DNA of 18,865 nt from JAFLDD01 sp049314715 (GTDB taxonomy: Bacteria > Pseudomonadota > Alphaproteobacteria > Rickettsiales > UBA3002): NCBI GenBank assembly GCA_049314715.1, contig JBMOEL010000021.1, forward strand, positions 1 through 18,865, given 5' to 3'. The notes below the pieces were generated by a model. That model saw nothing but the letters and a program-made list of their open reading frames with translations, was not told where the DNA came from and searched no databases. Positions within the stretch are counted from its first letter, which is position 1; each line of letters begins with the position of its first letter. Of the stretch, positions 13,096 to 18,865 are shown in pieces. Made by a program: the position numbers and the translations under genes.

Positions 13096-13578
13096 ATGCC
13101 AACCAAGCGCCGCACCTATAACACACGCCTCATTAAGGCGACATGGCCGTACACGGTGCAGGAAATTGCTAACCTGTTCAACGTGGGTAAGAACGCGCCG
13201 CTCCGTTGGCTTAAAGAAGGGTTGCGCGCCAATAGTGATGGACGCCCCTACCTAATCAGGGGTGATGAACTAATTCGTTTCCTGAATGACCGCCAACAAC
13301 GTAAGCGCAAGAAATGCTCGACTCACGAGTTTTTCTGCTTCAAGTGCCGCGAACCCCGCGAAGCGTATTTGGGCATGGCGGATGTAACGATTGAAAGCCA
13401 TACGAAGCTGCGTGTGAAGGCAATTTGTACCGACTGCAACACCAATATCAGCAAGGTGCAGAGCGTCAAGAAGTTGCCTGAAATAGAAAAATGCTTCCAC
13501 GTTCAGCAACTGGTGGGGCGACACATAATAGAGCGTGATGAAACCAGTGTGAATGATGACTTGGAGGATAAAAAATGA
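13096..13578 (+). CDS. Helix-turn-helix protein with a zinc-ribbon-like C-terminal half (160 aa)
   Basis: The N-terminal part has a second HTH-like fold: YTVQEIANLFNVGKNAPLRW (19-38), with a wing-like GRPYLIRGDELIRFL (49-63). A basic linker (RQQRKRKK) leads to a domain with two Cys pairs, Cys81-X2-Cys84 (FCFKCREP) and Cys111-X2-Cys114 (AICTDCNT), the layout of a zinc ribbon. The last 40 residues are charged. It is 2 bp after the AlpA-like gene, and its stop overlaps the start of the recombinase (ATGA), so the three genes are one translational unit. It probably helps the recombinase bind its sites or controls the module. I know of no characterised function for such a protein; the role is inferred from linkage. 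Confidence 0.8.
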   Translation: MPTKRRTYNTRLIKATWPYTVQEIANLFNVGKNAPLRWLKEGLRANSDGRPYLIRGDELIRFLNDRQQRKRKKCSTHEFFCFKCREPREAYLGMADVTIESHTKLRVKAICTDCNTNISKVQSVKKLPEIEKCFHVQQLVGRHIIERDETSVNDDLEDKK

Positions 13579-14687
13579 ACCAGCCTAAAAACAACCACCG
13601 TAATGACCGCGTAAAGCGTGATTATTTAATCTGGCTGAAAGAGGCCAAACAGCGTTCCGATGCCACCGTAGAGCAAGCGCGCCACGCCATTGATAGGTTG
13701 GAAGCCTACACCAAATTTAAGGATTTTGCTACATTCAACAAGGAGCAGGCTATTGGATTTAAGCACGCTCTGCTGGAATCAAAATCCCAGCGCACTGGCA
13801 AGCCCATTAGCATCTCGACCGTTCACCATACGTTGCAGGCGATTAAGGAGTTTCTAGCGTGGCTACATGGGCGGCAGGAATATCGTTGCCGCATCAAACC
13901 AGCCGACGTTGCTTACTTGAACCTGACGACGGGCGAGGAACGGCAGGCACACACTAGCGGGCCGAAACAATATGCGACTCTGGAAGAGTACCGCACTGCT
14001 CTGTTTGCCATGCCCACGGAGACGGAAATCGAACGGCGCGACCAAGCAATTATGGCGCTAATGCTGCTGACCTGTATGCGCGATGCGGCGGTTATCAGCT
14101 TGAAATTGAAACATATCAACATTGCGCGGCGACATGTTTTTCAGGATGCTCGTGAAGTAAACACCAAGTTCAAAAAGACCATCGAAACCACTTTTTACCC
14201 TGTGGGCGAAGATGTTGATGCAATCATCACTGATTGGGTGGATTATCTAGTTAATAAAAAAGATTTTCTAGCCGATGACCCGCTATTCCCCCAAACAGTC
14301 AATGGCCATGACGAGCATCGCAACTTTGTTCCCGAGGGACTTGGGCGTGAACATTGGGCGAATGCCACTGCTGTACGCAAAATCTTCCGCACGGCGTTTG
14401 AGCGAGTTGGGCTGCCTTATGTCAAACCCCATACTATCCGTGACACGCTCACCCAACTTGCCTACAAGTTGCAGCTAACTGGTGAAGAATTGAAGGCTTG
14501 GAGCCAAAATATGGGACATGACAGCCTACTGACTACGATGAATAGCTACGGCCATATTAGCAGTGAACGACAGGCAGAAATTATCGGCGGCCTTGGTAAA
14601 AAACCACCCGCCACCGTGTCGGATGACTCAATGGCGGAAAGTATTGCGCGGAAGGTTGCGGCGATGTTGGAAAGTTCACGGAGGTGA
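13575..14687 (+). CDS. Second tyrosine recombinase (370 aa)
   Basis: This recombinase differs from the P4-type integrase: it lacks the DUF4102 arm domain and has instead an N-terminal SAM-like core-binding domain (about 15-105). The catalytic residues are Arg169 (TCMRDAAVISL), His286-X-X-Arg289 (HTIRDTLTQLA), His315 (MGHDSLLTT) and Tyr325 (NSYGHIS), so it is probably active. An insertion-like stretch between Arg169 and His286 carries polar residues (DEHRNFVPEG). Its start overlaps the upstream HTH/zinc-ribbon gene by 4 bases. It ends 65 bp from the 3' end of tRNA-His, which lies on the opposite strand, an arrangement often seen when a recombinase uses a tRNA 3' end as target. Only one recombinase is present in this unit, so it is not the three-recombinase RIT type. 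Confidence 0.92.
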   Translation: MNQPKNNHRNDRVKRDYLIWLKEAKQRSDATVEQARHAIDRLEAYTKFKDFATFNKEQAIGFKHALLESKSQRTGKPISISTVHHTLQAIKEFLAWLHGRQEYRCRIKPADVAYLNLTTGEERQAHTSGPKQYATLEEYRTALFAMPTETEIERRDQAIMALMLLTCMRDAAVISLKLKHINIARRHVFQDAREVNTKFKKTIETTFYPVGEDVDAIITDWVDYLVNKKDFLADDPLFPQTVNGHDEHRNFVPEGLGREHWANATAVRKIFRTAFERVGLPYVKPHTIRDTLTQLAYKLQLTGEELKAWSQNMGHDSLLTTMNSYGHISSERQAEIIGGLGKKPPATVSDDSMAESIARKVAAMLESSRR

Positions 14688-14752
14688 ACATTGAAGATGT
14701 AGAACCCACGTAGCCCTATTGGTCACTTGATGGTGTGATAACTACTGTAAAT

Positions 14753-14830
14753 TGGGGCGAGTGACGGGGGTCGAACCCGCAGCCTTCGGTACCACAAACC
14801 GACGCTCTAACCAGTTGAGCTACACCCGCC
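14753..14830 (-). tRNA. tRNA-His (GTG), complete, with encoded G-1 and CCA
   Basis: On the minus strand the cloverleaf is complete: acceptor GCGGGTG pairs with CACTCGC (one G-T wobble), T8 and A9, D-arm GCTC/GAGC, anticodon stem TCGGT/ACCGA around TTGTGGT (anticodon GTG), T-arm GCGGG/CCCGT around TTCGACC, discriminator C73 and CCA. The base before position 1 is G, opposite C73: the G-1:C73 identity pair of histidine tRNA. Its 3' end faces the second tyrosine recombinase, 65 bp away. Confidence 0.95.
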
Positions 14831-14939
14831 ATGTCAAGAATGTGCGTTAGACGCGATATGTAGAGAAAAATCAAGCTATGAAGCTGTCGTTTAACATTAC
14901 AGGATATGAACTAGGTTTTCGTTGAATATAACGGCCTTG

Positions 14940-14952
14940 CCTTGTAACAAGG
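14940..14952. promoter_or_regulatory. Short inverted repeat in the mod leader
   Basis: CCTTG-TAA-CAAGG lies 18 bp before the start of mod and 110 bp after the tRNA-His 5' end. It could be a small operator or hairpin. The ribosome site AGGGGA (about 14959-14964) follows. No controller-protein gene of the C-protein type is seen near the system. Confidence 0.25.
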
Positions 14953-14970
14953 ATACGCAGGGGAAATGCT

Positions 14971-17085
14971 ATGCGCTTGAATGACAACGAAATCCGCGAC
15001 ATCGTAAAATTACTGGAACAGGGAAAACCGCTGCCTGAACATTACCGTTTTCAACTTTTCGATGATAAGCGCGAGGTCGAGTTGGTATGGAACGGCAAAA
15101 CGAACGAAGTCTGCAATGTCGTGCTACCCTTCCAAACCATCGAGCAGGTGGATGAACCCCGTGCTGAAAGTGAAATGAAGCTACAAGCTGGGTTGTTCGA
15201 CCACCAGACAGGGCGGCAGCTCACTGGCTGGAACAACAAGCTGATTTGGGGTGATAACAAGCTGATCCTCTCCTCACTCAAAAACGGCCCGCTGCGAGAA
15301 GAAATCGAAAAACAGGGCGGTATCAAGCTGATCTATATCGACCCACCGTTTGATGTTGGCGCAGATTTCTCAATGGATATTGAAATTGGCGATGACACTT
15401 TCACGAAAGAACCCACAGTGCTGGAAGAACTAGCCTACCGCGACACATGGGGGAAAGGAACCGATAGCTTTATTGCCATGATATACGAGAGGTTGGTTTT
15501 AATGCGCGACCTTCTAGCCGATGACGGAAGTATATTCGTTCACTGTGACTATAGAGTAAATGCATTTATTAGGCTTATTCTGAATGAGGTATTTGGAAAT
15601 TCTAATATTATTAACGAAATTGTCTGGTGCTATCGACAAGGTGGCAGGGCTATAAACTCCTATGGGCAAAAGCATGACACGCTACTGTGGTTTTCTAAAT
15701 CATCAGAACATATCTTTAATGCAGATCCAGTTAGGGTGCCATACGAAGGCACTGGCGGGTATCAAACATCAGGCAAGGGCGTTAAAATAGGAGGGAAGGT
15801 ATACCTCCCTAATGAACTTGGAAAAATACCAGAGGATTGGTGGGATATTGCCGCCATACCGCCAATGTCCAAAGAGAGAATTGGATACCCAACTCAGAAA
15901 CCCGAGGAACTCCTAGAAAGAATCATCAAAGGCTCATCTAGTGAGGGCGACATCGTGGCAGATTTCTTCTGCGGTTCTGGCACTACACTTGCGGTAGCCG
16001 AGAAGTTCGGCAGGAAATGGATTGGTACAGATTTGGGGAAATTTTCGATCCACACCACCCGCAAACGTATGATTGGTGTTCAACGCGACCTCAAAAAAGA
16101 AGGTAAACACTGGCGTGCGTTTGAGATTCTTAACCTCGGCAAGTATGAGCGCCAGCATTATATTGGTGTGAACCCCTCCTTGCGCGATGAAGAGCAGCGC
16201 CAGCAGATCGAGGCGCGTGAGCGCGAATTTACAAAACTGATTCTGCATGCCTATCGCAGTGAGGCAACCTCTGGTTTCAATACCTTCCAAGGGATGAAGG
16301 CTGGGCGTTTAGTCGCCATTGGCCCCATCAATCTACCCGTCACCCGCCTATTCGTAGAAGAAGTGGTGAATGAGTGCCGCCAGAAGAAAGTCACCAAAGT
16401 GGATATTCTGGCATTCGAGTTCGAGATGGGGCTGTTCCCCCATGTGCAGGAGGAGGCAAAAGCCAAAGGTATCGACCTCGCCATGAAATACATCCCCCGT
16501 GATGTGTTTGATAAGCGCGCCGTGGAAAAGAATCAGGTCGTCTTCCATGACGTTTCCTTCATCGAGGTGAAACCGCTCATCAAAGGCGGTAGCGTTTCAG
16601 TGGAACTGACGGGCTTCTCGGTATTCTATTCGCAGGACTCCATCGCCGCCGTGGAAGCCAGTTTGGATAAGGGTAAGCACAAAATTGTGCTGGATACGGG
16701 CAAGATCGTCAAAATCAGTAAGGATAAAGAAGGTGTCGTCACGCAACAGGTGCTGACCCAACACTGGACGGACTGGATTGATTACTGGTCAGTCGATTTC
16801 GATTATGAGAGCCAAAAAGAAATCATCCGCGTGCCTCGTAAGCGTGGCCAAGGAAACTTGGAGGGGATGGAGCCTGACCAGTTGGAGTTGCCCGAGTACG
16901 AAGATATGTGGACGGGTGACTATGTGTTCGAGAACGAATGGCAATCCTTCCGCACCAAGAAGAACCGTGAACTGGAACTAAAAAGCGCGCCCAAAGAATG
17001 CCCCAAAGGTCGCCGCAAGATCGCGGTTAAGGTCGTGGACATCTTTGGTAATGATACCATGAAAATCATTGATGTGACGGTATAG
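14971..17085 (+). CDS. mod: Type III restriction-modification methyltransferase subunit (Mod)
   Basis: This 704-aa enzyme is a beta-class DNA methyltransferase, probably adenine-N6, that provides sequence recognition and methylation for the Mod-Res complex. Catalytic motif IV is IDPPFDVG (Asp124-Phe127) and the SAM-binding motif I is ADFFCGSGTT (330-339), in the beta order IV before I, followed by KWIGTDLGKFSIHTTRKRM. The target recognition domain should lie between them, about residues 150-320. An N-terminal segment of about 85 residues and a long C-terminal region (about 400-704) probably contact Res. DNA in the recognition part is clearly richer in A/T than the flanks. Res starts 2 bp after the stop. 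The upstream region has a good ribosome site (AGGGGA). Methylated base is inferred from family; no direct evidence here. Confidence 0.93.
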   Translation: MRLNDNEIRDIVKLLEQGKPLPEHYRFQLFDDKREVELVWNGKTNEVCNVVLPFQTIEQVDEPRAESEMKLQAGLFDHQTGRQLTGWNNKLIWGDNKLILSSLKNGPLREEIEKQGGIKLIYIDPPFDVGADFSMDIEIGDDTFTKEPTVLEELAYRDTWGKGTDSFIAMIYERLVLMRDLLADDGSIFVHCDYRVNAFIRLILNEVFGNSNIINEIVWCYRQGGRAINSYGQKHDTLLWFSKSSEHIFNADPVRVPYEGTGGYQTSGKGVKIGGKVYLPNELGKIPEDWWDIAAIPPMSKERIGYPTQKPEELLERIIKGSSSEGDIVADFFCGSGTTLAVAEKFGRKWIGTDLGKFSIHTTRKRMIGVQRDLKKEGKHWRAFEILNLGKYERQHYIGVNPSLRDEEQRQQIEAREREFTKLILHAYRSEATSGFNTFQGMKAGRLVAIGPINLPVTRLFVEEVVNECRQKKVTKVDILAFEFEMGLFPHVQEEAKAKGIDLAMKYIPRDVFDKRAVEKNQVVFHDVSFIEVKPLIKGGSVSVELTGFSVFYSQDSIAAVEASLDKGKHKIVLDTGKIVKISKDKEGVVTQQVLTQHWTDWIDYWSVDFDYESQKEIIRVPRKRGQGNLEGMEPDQLELPEYEDMWTGDYVFENEWQSFRTKKNRELELKSAPKECPKGRRKIAVKVVDIFGNDTMKIIDVTV

Positions 17086-17087
17086 AC

Positions 17088-18865
17088 ATGGCGCTTCACC
17101 CAGATTTCCCTACCTCGCCCCATGAAATACTGAACCCCGACATTCGCTGGTTCCCTGCGGATGAAGAACTTCGCAAAACGAATTACGATAAGCTGATGCC
17201 GCCACTAGTTGCCCAGCTACGCAAGCTGGTCAAAACATGGCGCGATAGTGGCTATAAGGATGCCAGCCCAACTAGCCTTGCATTGCTACGCTGGTGGTTC
17301 GGTACAGAACATATTCTGCCACAGGCCGATGGCAGCACCTTTAATTTCAAATACTATTTCTCTCAAAGAGAAGCGTTGGAGACCATCATCTACCTGCACG
17401 ATGTGGTGAAGGTAAAAGATAAATACGACTTAATGAAGTTTGACGCCTCGGGCGCAATCTCTGCCAGCCATTTCAAGGAAACATGGCATCGCTATGTGGT
17501 AAAGATGGCCACAGGGAGCGGCAAAACAAAGGTGATGAGCCTTGTGTTGGCATGGTCGTACTTCCACAAACTCTATGAGCCAGACTCGGCCCTTGCGCGC
17601 AACTTCCTGCTGATTACGCCAAACATCATTGTGCTTGATCGCATCCGAAATGATTTCGATGGCCTGAAAATCTTTTTCCAAGATCCTGTTCTGCCAGATA
17701 ACGGCTACGACGGGCGCAACTGGCGTGATGACTTCCAGCTTACTCTGCATATTCAGGATGACGTCCACATCACCCACCCAACGGGCAACATCTTCCTGAC
17801 CAACATCCATAGGGTTTATGCAGGGAACGAGTCCATCCCCTCCGCAGACGATGATAACACAATGGACTTTTTCCTTGGTAAAAAGCCAACTGGCCAGACC
17901 AACGATTCTAAAATTGATCTAAGCACGATTGTTCGGGATATTGACGAATTGGTTGTCATTAACGATGAGGCGCACCATGTGCATGATGAGCGCATGGCAT
18001 GGTTTAAGTCCATCGAGGACATCCACCACCGCTTGTTGCACAAGGATAAGTTCCTATCCCTCCAAATCGACGTGACCGCCACCCCCAAGCATAATGATGG
18101 CGGCATCTTCGTACAGACGATTTCTGATTACCCACTCGTGGAAGCGATATTCCAAAACGTCGTAAAGCACCCTGTATTGCCCGATCCCGCTAGTCGCGCC
18201 AAATTGGTTGAGCGACAAAGTTCACGCTTTACCGAAAAGTACACGGACTATATCGCGCTCGGCGTTGAAGAGTGGCGCAAAACCTATGAAGTTCACGAAA
18301 AACTGGGAAAGAAAGCCGTCCTTTTTATTATGACGGACGACACAAAAAATTGTGATGAGGTGGCAGAATACCTGCGTGGGAACTTTGCAGAGTTTGCCGA
18401 TGAGAAGAGTGTTCTCGTCATTCATACCAAGAATAACGGTGAGATTTCAGAAAGCGCCTCTGGCAAAAAACAAGAGGAATTGCAGGTATTGCGCAAACAA
18501 GCCAATGAGATTGATCAATGGGATAGCCCCTGTAAGGCCATCGTTTCCGTGTTGATGCTCAAAGAGGGTTGGGATGTAAAGAACGTCACCACCATTGTGG
18601 GCTTGCGCGCCTATGTAGCACAGAGCAACATCCTGCCCGAGCAGACACTAGGGCGTGGCTTGCGCAAAATGTATCAGGGCAACGATGTACCAGAATGGGT
18701 CAGCGTCGTAGGCACCACAGCCTTTATGGATTTCGTCGAGTCCATTAAACGCGAGGGTGTAGAATTAGAACACCGCCCAATGGGGGCAGGCACAGCACCC
18801 AAGGCTCCGCTTGTGGTTGAAGTGGATAATGAGAACGTGAAAAAGGATATTGAGGCACTCGACAT
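17088..18865 (+). CDS. res: Type III restriction endonuclease subunit Res (partial, runs off the right edge)
   Basis: An ATG 2 bp after mod opens a frame that stays open to the window end, about 592 codons. It starts MALHPDFPTSPHEILNPDIR. An SF2 helicase/translocase core follows: Walker A ATGSGKTK, NFLLITPNIIV (motif Ia), Walker B NDEAHH, motif III VTATP, and later motif V-like VLMLKEGWDVKNV and motif VI QTLGRGLRK. Res uses ATP to move along DNA or signal between two inversely oriented sites and then cuts; the nuclease motif is expected in the C-terminal part outside the window, so activity cannot be judged. Translation is probably coupled to mod, since no clear Shine-Dalgarno precedes the ATG. 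No frameshift or stop was seen in the visible part. Confidence 0.93.
   Translation, partial: MALHPDFPTSPHEILNPDIRWFPADEELRKTNYDKLMPPLVAQLRKLVKTWRDSGYKDASPTSLALLRWWFGTEHILPQADGSTFNFKYYFSQREALETIIYLHDVVKVKDKYDLMKFDASGAISASHFKETWHRYVVKMATGSGKTKVMSLVLAWSYFHKLYEPDSALARNFLLITPNIIVLDRIRNDFDGLKIFFQDPVLPDNGYDGRNWRDDFQLTLHIQDDVHITHPTGNIFLTNIHRVYAGNESIPSADDDNTMDFFLGKKPTGQTNDSKIDLSTIVRDIDELVVINDEAHHVHDERMAWFKSIEDIHHRLLHKDKFLSLQIDVTATPKHNDGGIFVQTISDYPLVEAIFQNVVKHPVLPDPASRAKLVERQSSRFTEKYTDYIALGVEEWRKTYEVHEKLGKKAVLFIMTDDTKNCDEVAEYLRGNFAEFADEKSVLVIHTKNNGEISESASGKKQEELQVLRKQANEIDQWDSPCKAIVSVLMLKEGWDVKNVTTIVGLRAYVAQSNILPEQTLGRGLRKMYQGNDVPEWVSVVGTTAFMDFVESIKREGVELEHRPMGAGTAPKAPLVVEVDNENVKKDIEALD

Larger units (their letters stand above)
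10264..18865. mobile_element. Integrative element or genomic island in tRNA-fMet (left end; right end outside window)
   Basis: The left boundary is the tRNA-fMet 3' fragment. Directly inside is a P4-type integrase gene reading into the element. Cargo then includes an unrecognised 350-aa protein, two small HTH proteins with a second tyrosine recombinase, and a Type III restriction-modification system. An intact tRNA-His interrupts this at 14753-14830. No intact tRNA-fMet or second fMet fragment was found up to 18865, so the right end is unseen. Alternatively the fMet element is decayed and the region right of tRNA-His is a separate island. Extent is therefore an inference. Confidence 0.5.

Noticed and set aside
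12890..14687. RIT element (three consecutive tyrosine recombinases)
   Set aside because: Only the last of the three genes is a recombinase; the other two are HTH proteins.
14971..18865. BREX, DISARM or other multi-gene defence system
   Set aside because: Only a Mod/Res pair is seen; no pglZ, brx or drm genes are in the window.

Overview
The window looks like chromosome of an alphaproteobacterium. The support is a DUF4169 gene (a family known mostly from alphaproteobacteria), SelO ending in CGT, tRNA genes with encoded CCA, and moderate GC. The intact tRNA-His encodes G-1 opposite C73. As I recall the literature, a large alphaproteobacterial clade (Rhizobiales, Rhodobacterales, Caulobacterales) has lost this pair, so a lineage outside that clade is more likely. 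The genus cannot be named from the sequence.

Positions 1-10260 are core or lightly accessory chromosome. After the 3' end of a tRNA (probably Tyr) comes a stress and regulatory cluster. On the minus strand are a sensor-less histidine kinase, a 23-codon leader ORF and a VIT-family transporter. Divergent from them is a Crp/Fnr regulator. Next come two small minus-strand genes, and divergent from those a Gly-rich stress protein plus a KdpE-like response regulator, followed by a lipocalin lipoprotein. A palindrome, TTTTGCCCCGGGGCAAAA, or weaker versions of it lie in both divergent intergenic regions. They sit about 30 bp from plausible -10 hexamers. The Crp/Fnr protein may therefore control its own gene, the kinase/VIT operon and the stress/response-regulator operon. 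Further right are SelO, a DUF4169/GIY-YIG pair and the ABC-F ATPase Uup.

From 10264 to the right edge the DNA looks mobile. A 47-nt copy of the 3' end of initiator tRNA-fMet (minus strand) lies just before a P4-type integrase, so it is a likely attachment-site half whose partner, an intact tRNA-fMet, is beyond the window. Inside follow an unrecognised 350-aa protein and a tight three-gene module: an AlpA-like HTH protein, an HTH plus zinc-ribbon protein, and a second tyrosine recombinase. The module stops 65 bp from the 3' end of an intact tRNA-His. Beyond that tRNA is a Type III restriction-modification system: complete mod, and res running off the edge.

The most interesting points are the palindrome-linked regulatory circuit, the two-recombinase arrangement in which each recombinase is next to tRNA sequence, and the AT-rich target-recognition segment inside mod, which suggests specificity exchange. 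No CRISPR array and no insertion sequence were seen.
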